From positions 3,643,966 through 3,707,965 of the forward strand of contig OY987252.1 in the NCBI GenBank assembly GCA_963920765.1: a stretch of DNA of 64,000 nucleotides, given 5' to 3'. Below are positions 45,898 to 58,254 of this stretch, piece by piece. Positions within the stretch are counted from its first letter, which is position 1; each line of letters starts with the position of its first letter. The notes beneath the pieces are model-generated. The model did no database searches. It was not told the DNA's origin and saw only the letters and a list, made by a program, of their open reading frames with translations. The DNA comes from Ulota crispa. Taxonomy: Eukaryota; Streptophyta; Bryopsida; Orthotrichales; Orthotrichaceae. The position numbers and the translations under genes are program-made.

Positions 45898-48439
45898 GGT
45901 ATAAATCCATTTATGCCTAAGTAGATCAAGGAGTGTATTTGCAAACTCTATTAGCCAAATTCAAGCTTTTTAAAACTAAAAAAATTTGAAGAAGCTATTA
46001 AAACCATACTTGAAGGTTTTTTAATGATTACATGAATGTAATAAGTAATAGTTTATTTTAACCATTTTAATAGGTCTTCAAAATCATGCTTGAAGGTTTT
46101 CTTGATGATGATATGAATCTCATTAGTAAGTGAAGTTGGTTTTGACATTGTGTTTGGACACAAATTTTTGTAACATTGATAATGATATATTTTTTAAATT
46201 CCAAAGTAAATCAAATAAATTTTTGGTTTTGTGCATGTTCCAAACACAAGAAAAGATTCTACAATGAAATGGACAAACAAACTTTTTTTTTCAAATTTTG
46301 AGGTCTTTATTCATCAAGCTTAGAAACTCCTCTTCTTTATTCTTTATACAACCTAAACCAAGACCTCCACTCACTTTCTAGTTTTTGAAATACCTCATGC
46401 TTTTCCAAAACTCACATTTGCATGTGTCAAAAAAATTACAAATTTGGATCATTATCATGCATAGAGTATTGGATTTACAAATGTGTACTCTCCTTGGGGT
46501 AACTCAGTTTGACTATTTTGATCAACTTTCATCATTCAAAGTTAAGGTTACTTTGTTGAATCTTGGTGATTTTTTTGAACTTTTTTGCAATTATATCTTT
46601 CCGGAGAACCTAAAATAACTTTATTAAGTAATACAATAACTAGAATGTTGAATGCAATATAGTGCTAGTATAATTTTTGGCACAAATTGCCAACTACCAG
46701 GAGGCTTTTTAAAGATAAACCATGTTTTCATTATGCCAAAGCCTAATTGCACAAAATCATGGAAGTTTTAGATGAGCACTATAATGAAATAAAATAAATA
46801 AGGATAGAATTTGTTGTATAAGCTTTGATTTTTCAGTTTTTTTCAAGTAAGGAAATTGATTGATTCAATAAATTTGAGTTTGAAATTGCTGATTTAACTA
46901 TTCTTTGAATCTATAGACCTAAAAGTCCTTACCCATGCCATAGTCACATGAATTTCCTTTTGAAGGTTCTTTGAAGACTAGAATATTTTTGAGAAGTATA
47001 AAGCAATCATTTTTATACTTAGGTAGGTTTAAATTTTTGCAATAACAAGCAATATTGTATTGAAATTCAAAAGATGATTGGATAAAATGACTTCTTTGAA
47101 TTTGTTCCAAACAAAATCAATAAATGCGATGAAGATTACATTCAAAGTTTTTGTTAGTACAACTTAATTTGTGTTCCTTGATCTTCAATTTATTATTGGA
47201 ATCCTCTTACTTAATAAATGATATCAACAATTTTGAGGCTCCAAAATAATTGAAGGTTGTAAAGTCTTCATTGAGCATATTTAGAATTCATGGTACATAG
47301 AACTTTCAAAGCTTTATGTCATCACAAAGAATTTTGAATCTAATACTATTCCATTTGTTCATTAAGTTCACTCTAATGATTTTAGTTATTCTTTAACCCT
47401 TGAATGTATTAGCAACATAATAAATGTTACTGGAAGATTCAAACATTTAGTAATTAAGTTTCATATTGGATATTTGTTAATGAACTTTGGATAGTCCACA
47501 TTAAGTTAAGAGAATGTGTCATGTTACAAGATGATTTAATGCAATTGAAAATATCATACTTGTACAGTACATGCTTGAATCTCCCAAGTTTTCATATTTA
47601 ACATTAGTAATTTAACCTTGTAAAAAATGGATTACACACCACACTAAGTTCTATTTTGATTCCAATTGTCAAATCTTGTGATTATCATGATTAACTCTTA
47701 AAAGTCACATAATCTCTCCATCTGTGATTCTTGTGAAAATTTATAAAGACCAATTGAAAAAAAGTAACATTGATGGATATTTTTGAAGTTCATGTGTAAA
47801 TGATGGTTGAATTTGTTTGAATTTCATTCTACGCCTTTACAATTGGACCTATCAATGTTGTTAGATATGTGATAATATACATTTTAAAATTTTGGTATTT
47901 TTGAAATTTGATCATAGACAAAATGCTATTAACTGTGAAGTGAAACTTGTTGAAATGGATTTGAAATTCAATGATCTTGATGAAGTTTTTTTTGAGGTGT
48001 TTTTTGGTTACTTGGAACTACATGCTCATTTCTTTCCAAGGGCTCTTTTATAGTAAACGCCCAACTTGATACCTATATATGTCTATTGAGAATTCCATAC
48101 TCTTATAAAAGGATAGATTCTAGCAATGTTTCATTGGGATGTTGCTTATTGCATTTTTCTTAGTCAATCACAGTTGAAGGTGCTTTTGATCGTGTTATCA
48201 TTTAAAGCTATATATTGATCTATCTCCCTACCATTTTTGCAATGCAGATTGATATTAAAATTCAAAACCATTTAACTATTGGCTAAAGAGAATCAAGAAA
48301 TATATAACTAAGTCTTGAAATCCTAAACTCAAAATCTCAATGTAGTGTTTTAAAAAAAAGTATTTATAAACTTTTTTATGTTTAGAGTTCATCAATATGA
48401 GTTTACAGATGGAGTGGATTCGGAAATGAAGATAGATTA
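45898..48439. other. AT-rich stretch, nothing recognised
   Basis: An 80-bp imperfect direct repeat at about 45990-46130 (AAAACCATACTTGAAGGTTT / AAAATCATGCTTGAAGGTTT). ORFs at 46385-46618 and 46919-47110 are motif-free. Confidence 0.45.
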
Positions 48440-49240
48440 GGGTTAGAAGGATGGGTGGGTGGGCATAGAAGATGGATGTATGGGTGTGCATAGGAGAAAG
48501 ATGGGTCGGTAGGCATAGAGGATGGATAGACAGGTGGGCATAGAAGATGGATGGATGGGTGGGCATAAGGGATGGATAGGTCGGTGGGCATAGAAGATGG
48601 ATGGGTGGGTGGGCATAGAGGATGGATGGATGGGTGGGCATAGAGGATGGATGGGTGGGTGGGCATAGAGGATGGGTGGGTGCGTGGGCATAGAAGATGG
48701 ATGGATGGGTGCGCATATGGGATGGATGGATGGGTGGGCACATGGGAATAGATGAATGGGTGGGCATAGAGGGTGGATGATTGGGTGGACATGGAAGATG
48801 GATGAATGGGTGGACATAGAAGTTGGATGAATGATTAGACATGGAAGATGGATGAATGGGTGGACATAGAAGTTGGATGAATGATTAGACATGGAAGATG
48901 GATGAATAGGTGGACATGGAAGATGGATGAATAGGTGAACATGGAAGATGGATGAATAGGTGGACATGGAAGATGGATGAATAGGTGGACATGGAAGATG
49001 GATGAATGGGTGGACATGAAAGATGGATGAATAGGTGGACATGGAAGATGGATGAATAGGTGAACATGGAAGATGGATGAATAGGTGGACATGGAAGATG
49101 GATGAATAGGTGGACATGGGAGATGGATGGGTGGGCATGGGGTGGGATGGGTGGATGGATGGATGGATGAATGGATGGATGGAGGGGGTTTGGCAGTTGG
49201 ATGGATGGAGGGGCATGGGCATGGGCTAGATGGATGGATG
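48440..49240 (+). repeat. 25-bp minisatellite plus (GGAT)n tail
   Basis: About 28 copies of a 25-bp unit of the form GATGGATGAATAGGTGGACA+TGGAA. The left half (48440-48780) carries the variant GGGCATAGA and the right half (48780-49130) GGACATGGA, so two sub-families expanded separately. It ends in GGAT/GGATGAAT simple repeat. Because 25 is not a multiple of three and the unit has no stop in any minus frame, all three minus frames are open (up to 259 codons, His/Pro/Ser-rich); these are not genes. Confidence 0.93.
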
Positions 49241-49589
49241 GAGTTGATATAAAATGGTTATAAAAAACTTATATAATCATATTTTATCAGTGAAATTGTG
49301 TATCTAAACAAACCATATTTTAATCCTTGTATTAAGGGAGGATGATGATTGTATTTGCAAATAGAATTGAATCAAATTGCTTAACCCTAATAAATAAAAA
49401 TTATACACCTCTTAAAACTGATTCTACTAATTATGATTATTGAATATATTGTGAAAATACGTCCCTAAAAATTTTAAAAGCCTAAAAGAACATTCTTTAT
49501 CTAAACGTCATATTAATAGTCAATCTATTGCTAATCTTCTTTCCACTTTGCAGAAACTTGGCATTGATCTAATAAGTGGAAAAAACAAG
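49241..49589. other. Nothing recognised
   Basis: AT-rich; an acceptor-like CTTTCCACTTTGCAG ends at 49553, just before the gene remnant that follows. Confidence 0.4.
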
Positions 49590-50214
49590 ATTTTTTTGCC
49601 AAGAACACAATCAAAAAATAGAGTGTAAAACCAAAACTTTGTTAAAACATGTTTAGTTGCATGGAAAACTTGAGCAAATAATCAATAATGCAGGTTGTGA
49701 GGATTTTGGGGTTTCTAGTATGACTATACATGTATTTAGACATAAGTTTTGGAATGTAGATCTTCAACCCTAAGATGGTAAACCATAAGATTCCATATTA
49801 ATTGACATTTTTTCTACTTATAGAAAATTGAGTGGTCCCTTTGTTTTAAGAGATATTGGGTGTAATTCTTTTCTTGTCAATGTGAAAAATGACATCCTTA
49901 CTAAAATAGAACTAATACAAATGACTAAAGCTAATTCTTATTTAGAAACTAAAGGTGCACATGTTAATAGATCAAGGCCAAAAGAAAGTTCTAAATTAAA
50001 CGCATTTGGAATGAGATGGGGTATGGGGAATTTAGGATGGTACGTTACTTCTTCCATCTTTTTTATATATGACAAAACATTTATTTAGTTTTCATGAAAA
50101 TTCTTGTATATGTTTTTTAATTTGTCTTGTAATTCTTTGGGTATTCAAGTATTTACTTATACATACACAAGTCTTCAATACCCGTAGTACCAACAGGGTG
50201 ATGCAACTTCATTC

Positions 50215-50440
50215 CTCTTTTTGCAAATTGTACCACCATGCCCATCCACCATGTCCATCCACCATGCCCATGTCCATCCTCTTTGGCCACATCCATACTC
50301 CAACACATGCCCATATCCATGTCCATGTCCATCCTTCCATGACATGCCCATCTCCCACGAAAACCACACCTCCCCATGATATGCCCATCTCCCACGAAAA
50401 CCACACCTCTCCATGATATGCCCATCTCCCATGCCATGCT
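50215..50440 (+). repeat. CCATGCCCATC-rich tandem repeats, incl. 3 x 37 bp
   Basis: Short CCATGCCCATCCAC-type words at 50236-50340, then three units of 37 bp (ATGCCCATCTCCCACGAAAA...) at 50344, 50381 and 50418. The motif is the reverse of the GGATGGGCATGG type in the minisatellite 1 kb upstream, suggesting common origin in inverted orientation. Confidence 0.8.
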
Positions 50441-50764
50441 AGCCCTTAAATTCCAAATTCCTAAAGCCTGTGAAATCCCAATCCCCTAAACCAAACCCTA
50501 GTCCTTTAATCCTGCACTAGCATGAAACCACAATCTTGGATCCAGCCAAAATACCAATCTTGAACCCAGCTTGAACTCTAATCTTGATTTTAGCATGAAA
50601 CCTTGATCATGATCTCAACTTGAAAAAAATCTCAATCCCAACTTGAAACCTTGCTCTTGATTCTAAGTTTAACTAATGATGCAATTTCCAGTTACAGACA
50701 CCATTACTCATTGAAGTAGTTTCATCCAAATGACTCATTGAGATATCATAATTGACAATTGCAT

Positions 50765-50840
50765 TCAATCATATACATACATACATACATGCATGTATGC
50801 ATGCATACATACATACATGCATGCATGCATACATACATTA
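50765..50840 (+). repeat. (CATA/CATG)n microsatellite
   Basis: CATACATACATGCATGCATG-type tetranucleotide run of about 75 bp; partly self-complementary. Confidence 0.9.
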
Positions 50841-51129
50841 TAAATGTGTCAACTTTTTGTCTTGCGGGTATAAACACAAAAATCGTGATGTTTACAAAAT
50901 TTTAGAAGAATTTGTTGAATTTATATTTGATAGAATCAAAATGAAATATCCAATGATTTATGAACATTTGCAAAGAATCCCAAAAGAAAAAGAGTTTGGA
51001 GATGGAACATCTTGTATTGGAAACTCCCCTTTTACCACATTTTGTATATCTAAAGATTATGATTGTCAATCTCACGTTGATATTGACGACTATGACCTTG
51101 GATTTATTATATGGCTGCATCAAGGTTAG

Positions 51130-52191
51130 TGATTCTAGACCCCAAACCCTACACTTCTTTAATATCCAAAGAATCATTTTGACCCTAAACATGTGGCTAA
51201 TCTAGTTTTTATAATTTTTTGAAACTCTATTGAAGTTGGCGAACTCAAAGATCTATATGAGAATCCAATGTTTTTATTATTTTCAACATTCAATAAGAAG
51301 TTATGCTTGGATTTTTTAAAACTTGGAGAGGAGGGATCTAGAAGTTGATGTGGACATATGAGGCATACGTCTCCTTTTATGCACCCAGCCTAACAAACTA
51401 GCTTGGCAAGAAAAGGGGGCCTGGACAATGGCCACATGGCAACTAGGCCGTAATTAAGCCAACTACATGGCTGGTAAGTACATGATGGTTAGGGAAGGTT
51501 GCAAATACTAGATTCCTAGTTCATGAGGGTTGGTTTGCTGGGTACTAGGAAAGGGAGTTGGGCTCACTAGAAGGGAGGAGGTCAAATGGGGTTGGGTCAA
51601 TGATCCCACCACCCGTTGGACCATAACCTCCATTCCTTGTGCCTTTATAGAAATTTCTAGTTTCAATTCTTTTGAGCAAATTTAGGGTTGTTTTCTATTT
51701 CTTTTCATTTTTTTCACTTAGCAGCTCCTAAGTTTTTTTGATTTTTGAAGTTTAGATTCATATAATTTGAATTTCCAAATTTAACAATGATCCTCCACTT
51801 TTGTATAATGTACTTGCAACTTTTAGGACCTTTTAGCAATGCAAGATTTTTTGAAGTGTGTTGAACACCTCCATCCCATTTTACCCTAAATTCTCATATA
51901 CATACCTATCATGGTATTCTACATGGATAAAATAAACCTCAACTTTGTGTAGTACATTTTTTTTGCCATTAAAGTGGTTGAAGGATTCAGAATTTTTTGG
52001 ACAACAGGGGGAAATATTATTTTTTTCAATTCAAATGTCAATATTTCACTCTACATCTAGAGTGAGCTAATTTTCTTACCAACCATACCCCTTGCTAGTA
52101 GTCTAATACAAGATCCTATGGTTGAATTTCCCAAAAAATGTGGTGGTTTGAAGTGATTTTCACAAAAAGGGCTTGGCCCTTTAGGGGTTAA
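51130..52191 (-). mobile_element. R1 'A half' copy inside an intron
   Basis: Same sequence as 27540-28475 in reverse orientation. Shared landmarks include TTTTTGAAACT then AACTCAAAGAT, CACTTTTGTATAATGTA, AATATTTCACTCTACATCTA and the end GGCTTGGCCCTTTAGGGGTT AA. The left end is degenerate (about 51130-51140) and abuts the donor-like end of exon 2 of the surrounding gene. No coding content. Confidence 0.68.
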
Positions 52192-52230
52192 TCAACTAAT
52201 ATGTTTATTATATATTATTATGATATAATA

Positions 52231-52635
52231 AGGGAATTACTAAATCAACACCCTAAACTGCTAACGGGACACCCCCTTTGAGCATGAAAATTGATAATTT
52301 AGTGCTATTTTTGATTTATTAAGTGGTCCATCATTCAATTACAACATTATCACCTCCTTGAAAGAAAACATGACAAATACAAAAAAAATTGAAATATTAT
52401 TGCACCAATACTATTTTTTGATATATTTTTGCTTTAGGTGACTCAAAAGTCCTATATTTTTAGTTTGAAATTTAAGCACACCTTTTTTTTTTTAGTATAA
52501 CCTTAGAATGATAAAGGAGAAACAAATCTTTTGATCCAAATTAAAAAATCAGCAAAATCAACATTAAGAATCACATTTTCATGCTCAGAGAGGTTGTCTT
52601 GTTAGCAATTTAGGGTGTTGCTATAGTAATTCCCT
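52231..52635. mobile_element. 405-bp MITE with 60-bp inverted ends
   Basis: Left end AGGGAATTACTAAATCAACA and reverse right end AGGGAATTACTATAGCAACA; inverted similarity runs 61 bp at about 87%. ATAATA flanks both sides, a possible 6-bp target duplication, though the local sequence is ATA-repetitive. AT-rich non-coding core. It lies 20 bp before the acceptor of exon 3. Confidence 0.85.
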
Positions 52636-52928
52636 ATAATAATTCTTTTTGCAGAGATTGTTCCTAAAAATGAAGAATTCTCTATATTTGCTATTTCAAA
52701 GTTGCAAGTTTCATTCAATTCAAAACACAAGGATATCAGGTGTCTTAAAGCTTATGGCATTGCACTAAAGCCCTAGAAAAAATGAATCAACTAGGTTTAG
52801 CACTTTTTCAAAAACCCTCTCTATTTAGGCATTTAAAAAAAGTAATTATGGAAGAAGTAATCATAGAAGAGGGTTCTAAAAAACATGCATCCAAAAAAGC
52901 AAGAAAACAAAAGAAAGTTAAGATTTAG

Positions 52929-54626
52929 AGTCCTATAGTTAGAAAAAGCAAGTTCTTGAAAAGAAAGGATATATACTTAGAAGAGTTTTAAAAAGGTAGA
53001 TTGTCTTATAGGGATTTTTTAAAATTCTTACAAGCCGTATTAAGTAATTATTATTCATAAAAAACCTATGATTTATATTTAATCAATTCCACTAACATAT
53101 AATTATTTTAACAATTTTTTTGGATTTGATCTTGATTGACCCTCTAAGCAAAGGGTATTCAAATTGAAAATGACACTAAAAAGGTAAATGTTTAAAATAA
53201 TTATTTATGTTGCCTTAGTCTGTATTAAATTTTGAATGCCCAAAACGCCAAGAGTTGGTGTTTAAGAAATTTCAAGAAATTTTGAATCCTTGTTGAAGGC
53301 ACATGTTCAATTTTTTAAAGGTTTTTTTTGTTTGAGAGGTTGCCAACTAAAGTTAGCTTCTACATTCAACTTATTTTCCTTCATAACTAATTCCAATAGT
53401 TTTTGGTTGAAGGTAAACTACGTGAAGCATTGTTTTTGTGACATGAATGCTACACATCCTATGATAAGTTGCCAGGTTGAAGACATGGGCATGAAATTAA
53501 CAAAATAGTGAAGAATTCCCTCAGTAACTCTCTTAGGCAAAAAGGACTCCTTTTACAAAAAATTGTACATATCCCAAAATCTAAAAGTGCTTGTGTACTA
53601 ATTTCACTTGAAATGTCTTTGTTATGAGAGTTAAAATTCATTCAACAATGAATTTTATTTCAACAATAACAAACATTATTTTTTATCAATAATTGAAGCT
53701 AATTTTTTTGTATAAGAGTGGTTACACTTTCACAATTGAGTTGTAGGCTCATTTGTGAAATTGTGGTTGTGATTTTCAAAGAGGGGCCATTAGTTTTTGG
53801 GCAACAACATTAAATAGTAAGGCATCCTAAGTAATTGTTTCTCAATGTTGTTTTCAAAAATTTCCCATTTGGCATTGGAAGTTTTGGGCCACCATAAAAG
53901 AGCAAAAAATTTTGTACTCATTATCAATTAATCAAAAGTACCTTAAGATCCGTGTGGCCATTTTGGGTTTTCTTTGGTGGAACCATCTAGAAGCCTTGGA
54001 GCTCAAGATTCTACTATTGAAATTTTGCTTTGATGTTTAATAATGATATCACAAGGACAATTCAAAATTTTTAAGACTGACCTAAACTCTAAATTGTGAA
54101 AATTATGACGCAATTGTTTGTATTGATAAGTCTCTCACCAACTTTTGAAATTTTATAAGTATATAACTAATAAAATATGGTATGTAATTGTCAAGGAAAA
54201 AAAAATTAACTCTCACATCTCATTCTAAGAGGATTCAAGGTTTGTAAATATGTTTGTGAATTTCAAGAATGAGTATTTTCTTATAACTTAAGTCCTATTT
54301 TCTTAGAACCTATGAACCCTAAACCCCCTACAAGTTTTTACATTTCCTAATAGTTATCTCTAGCTTGTTGTCATTCAAATTTTATTTTCAAAACTTCCTC
54401 ATTGAATAATTATCATGATAGAATGACTAATTTATTGCCAATTCACTTCACTTCCTTGCATTGCAAGATGATTAAACCATGAAATACTATTAAACTTTAG
54501 TTTTAGTTGAAAAATTTGGAAAAAAATACAAATAGAAAACAAGAGGAATGCTTAACTTTAACATTGCATATGTCTTTTCTTATATACTATTATGCTTTTG
54601 TTGTTTTATGTGTTTTTCATAAACAA
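52929..54626. other. No gene recognised
   Basis: The ORFs 53290-53508 (plus) and 53459-53641 (minus) show no motif. Nothing else seen. Confidence 0.4.
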
Positions 54627-55180
54627 TTTCTTGAATTGTTTGTATTTGAAAGACCCTAAAAGTCCTCTCCATTGTCCTCATATCAATTTGTATAGAAATT
54701 TGAGTGTATTTCATAAAAGCAAGTGGATTTTGTTTGTCTAGTGTCTAGTTGTGACTTGGCTTGAATGAGTTATCAAGTTGCTTTTAAATGTACTAGTACA
54801 AAAATACATTTGTGTGTTGATTGATCATTTGACATCTTGACATTAGCGTGGTGCATATTGAAACAAAACGTGTACCACAAGGATATATACATTTTCAGTA
54901 CCCAAGATCTTTTTTCCTTAATTCTTTGTATCTAGAAGAGGCAAACAGTCCTTCTCTCCATTGTCCTCAGATCCTTTTGTATAGAAACTCAAGTGTATTT
55001 CATCAAAACAAGTGGAATCTATTTGTCAAGTAATTGGCTGAGATTTGGCTTGGCCTAAATGAGTTATCAAGTCACTTTTAAATGTAGTAATACTAAAAAT
55101 AATATTGTGTTGATTGATCATTTGACATCTTCACAAGAGCATGGTGCATATTGAATAAAACATGTAAACAAAGTTTATAT
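54627..55180 (+). repeat. Direct tandem duplication, period about 289 bp
   Basis: Two copies, about 54627-54890 and 54915-55180, with matching landmarks CTCTCCATTGTCCTCA (54665 and 54954), GAGTTATCAAGT and GTTGATTGATCATTTGACAT in the same order. Identity is roughly 80%. Non-coding; the plus ORF 54848-55033 straddles the junction by chance. Confidence 0.8.
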
Positions 55181-56665
55181 TCATGTTGTCAAAATGTAGT
55201 TCATGTATTAATATTTCACAAATTGTCAAGCATGACACAATAAATACTATCATTGAGAACTTTGCATTAATAAAAGTTCTAGGATACAAGAGCCACGTTT
55301 TGAAAGTCAAAGAGCAATTGCTATACTAGATGTAGCATTGTGTATTGAGGATGTTATAGGTGACAAGTATAAAGCCTAGAAGGTTGTTTAGCAAAAAACA
55401 ATGTTGTAATCAAGAAATATGAATTATTGTTTTTTGAAGCTATTGAGCACATATGTAATCATCATTTTGTTATATTATTTTTTATAATGTTTACATTGAA
55501 AAATTGATGTGTGTTTTTGTGTGTTTGAAAGTAATCAAGGTATACACGTTCTTCTTATAGTGTTTGGTTAGTACGGGTGTTTAATATCTTTTACCCTACA
55601 ATTCCCAATTGTGAAGCTCTAAGCTAATACCTTGGTTGGCGACCACATTATACATGCCAAATATCTCATTTCATCAATTAAGAAATAATAATTCATGGTC
55701 TTCTATATACACAGACACTAATGATATAGATGATTTAGAAGTTAACTGCAATATCATTAAGCAAGTTAGTCTTTTGAATCCCGAGAGCTTGTTGAATGAG
55801 GAGCATGTGGTTTGATAAGTGGAATAAAAATTGCACCAAAATGTTAAAAAATAATTTGATGGAGTATAATCTAAACTATTTATAGGCATATAACTGCTAT
55901 ATTTTGCATGCTTGCTATTGTCTTGTGTGTGCCATAGTTTTTGAATTTTCATAAAAAATCTATCCATAAAAATCATGACCACATTGCCTATATGTATTAT
56001 GTTTTACCCTATTTACTTGAATTGTATAGAGTTTGACATAAATTAATAAGCACATCATTATGTTTTTAAATCTGATTCAAAAAATCAATTCTAGCCCAAA
56101 ATAAAATGATAATTCTATAGCATTCCATGTTTTAAATTCTAACATGAAGCTTTTACCTCCAATCAATTGATTAATTGTAGGAGAGCAATAGAATGTTAAC
56201 GTAGAAAAAAAACAAGAAACAAAAAAGCCCCATTTGTAACATTTTTTTTGGGTCCATTTTTCTAGCTCCCCTTCAATATTGGGTATTTATGGGAACCTCA
56301 TTAAGCAAATTCCTAGTAAAGAAAGTAAAACACTCTTGCAACAATTGGTGTGAACACAAAATCAGAGAAACAAGTCAGGCATGTGACAAGCCCCTTATTA
56401 AAGCTACTTGAGTGAGTTGAGTGATCCTAGACCTACATATTTTCAATTTAGATGAACATCGTGCCCATTAGTGAATTGTGTGTACAAAAAGAGGAAAGGT
56501 AAGAACTTTTTCTAAAAAAGATTAGTGTTTTTTACGTGAAGTAATCTATTTGTTTATTTATTCCTCGTTCATTTTTTATTTTTCATATTTACATTTTATA
56601 ATTAATGTTATTACAGATCAATTTTTTTGTCCAAATAGGTTTGCTTGTTGATATTTGCATCATGC
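55181..56665. other. No gene recognised
   Basis: AT-rich, minus ORF 55674-55982 motif-free. Nothing else seen. Confidence 0.4.
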
Positions 56666-57340
56666 TTAACTCCTAAAGGCTTTGAGAGAGTTTTCACCAA
56701 AACCGCTCCAAAAGTATCATTTATAGTACAAGTATTAAACTTGAGAGGAATAGGCTTTTTTGGGAACATGTGACCGTAAAACCATTTACTACACTAGTAT
56801 CAAAAGGTGTAATAAATAAATTCCTAAATTTTCACCAAGTAGGGTGTTAGATATATGAGTTTGAATTGACAAATAGTCATTATTTATCCCTTCAATAATC
56901 TATGAACCACCACTTCACAAGGTCTTATTTGTATGAATGTTTTCCTAAAATGGTTTTTTTTTTTGGATTTGTTCATCAAAGCAAGTTGGGTATGCACTTG
57001 ACTTATTCAAATCATTAAGAATTGTATGACAAATGGGAGATCAATAGTAAGTGAAAAGGAGTAGAATGATGATTCAAATCACTAAATTGTTAAGAATTTA
57101 ATTGTGGATGAAAAATGCAATCCCAACGGTCAAAAGGTTGTAATAAATAGTATACATTCTTTGGTATTTTTTTTCCAATATAATGAAAATTGAGTAAAGT
57201 AAAGAACTTCAAAGTTTATTTTGGAGTAGCAAAGCCTAAACTGCGTGCAAACAAAATCTCTTCATAACTATCATCTCATTTATCAAAATGGAATGATTCA
57301 AGGCTTTTTGCATACACACCCATCCCCTAAATGAATTTCA
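56666..57340 (+). mobile_element. R1 'B half' copy
   Basis: Direct-orientation relative of 26620-27320: starts TTAACTCCTAAAGG, then shared CTCCAAAA, AGTACAAGTA, TTCACAAGGTC, TATTTGTATGAA, GTTGTAATAAATA and ATCAAAATGGAATGATTCAA blocks in order. The A half does not follow. About 70-75% alike by eye. Confidence 0.68.
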
Positions 57341-57919
57341 ATTTCATATTGTTGGAGAACTAGATTTTTACTTATTAGCCCATACTGCCCACCTTATTAA
57401 GAATTAAACATGTCAACCCTAAACCTTAAACTCATAATTCCAAATGTCATGAAATATAGTGCATATGAAAGGTACTCCTTGTCTTAACTAAACCCTTAAA
57501 ATTTTGGTCTAAAGTACTGTGTTCAATTGATGGTCCTAAGTGCCTACTTGGAGTGAGTGGTTGCAGATGGAAAAGAGCTATGAGCCCGGATTGCTTTTGA
57601 CGATCTTGTCAAATTTGTTGGCCAGTCATTCAAAGAGGTTGTTGAAAGGTTATGTTTTTTTTTCCAAGTGATTATGCAATAAATTTTTTTTGGCATTTGT
57701 GTGATACTAATTTATATCAACCCGTAGCATTTTTGTGTTATTTTATAGCATGCACAATGTATGACTTACTCAACAACTATTTGCAAATACTAAAAAAATA
57801 AATAAATCATATATGCAACTTGGTGAATTACTACTTTTCTGTAAAAAAAGAATGGATTTGGAGCATTTCAGATTTGCTAATGGTTAATTGCAAGTACATG
57901 CCTCCAACAAGGCATTTCA
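57341..57919. other. No gene recognised
   Basis: Left part may still be very diverged R1. Nothing else seen. Confidence 0.35.
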
Positions 57920-58240
57920 TTAACCCTTAAAGAATAGATGGATCATCGTGGCTTGCCTTGCCTTTAGCAATTTACAGTGTTTTGCACATGGATACTAGTA
58001 GTATTGCTTTAAAAAGTTGGAAAAGTCAATAGTGCATGGTGCCCCCCTGAAAATTGCAAGAAGGGTAGCTGGGAAGCTAACACCATCTTTTTGAATCTTA
58101 TCACAATTTGGGTTACAAAAAAAATGAATGCATCAGATAGGTCATCAAAAAATCAGATGAAAAACAACGTTTTTTAAATCATAGAATCTTTTTTCAGAGC
58201 CAGAGGATGTTTTTTGTCCTCCTCAACGTTTAGGGGTTAA
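57920..58240. mobile_element. 0.32-kb element with TTAACCC ends
   Basis: Left end TTAACCCTTAAAG, right end (reverse) TTAACCCCTAAACG. Flanks GGCATTTCA / ATCATTTCT agree in six contiguous places of nine, hinting at a 9-bp target duplication. Non-coding. Directly followed by the tandem array at 58255. Confidence 0.5.
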
Positions 58241-58254
58241 ATCATTTCTTATAC

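Larger units (their letters stand above)
49590..52928 (+). pseudogene. Decayed spliced gene, possible 2OG-Fe(II) oxygenase-like exon
   Basis: Three plus-strand exon candidates. Exon 1 (49590-50040) reads TIHVFRHKFWNVDLQP, SGPFVLRDIGCNSFLVNVK, IELIQMTKANSYLETKGAH and ends at a GTACGT donor. Exon 2 (about 50873-51125) reads KILEEFVEFIFDRIKMKYP, FGDGTSCIGNSPFTTFCISK and SHVDIDDYDLGFIIWLHQG, then a GTTAGT donor. The HxD in a beta-strand-like setting (H at 51073, D at 51079) resembles the iron-binding start of 2OG-Fe(II) dioxygenases; the distal His is not found. Exon 3 (52655-52928) follows TTCTTTTTGCAG and ends in a basic KKARKQKKVKI tail with TAG, with one frame change. Exon 1 holds stops and exon 2 lacks a clean AG acceptor. 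Intron 1 has minisatellites; intron 2 has two transposons. Family assignment is an inference. Confidence 0.42.

Noticed and set aside
48276-49222. Three long overlapping minus ORFs (188, 129 and 259 codons), His/Pro/Ser-rich
   Set aside because: Direct product of a stop-free 25-bp tandem repeat; all three frames are open for that reason alone.
50153-50437. Minus ORFs of Gly/Met/Trp-rich peptide
   Set aside because: Reverse reading of the CCATGCCCATC tandem repeat.
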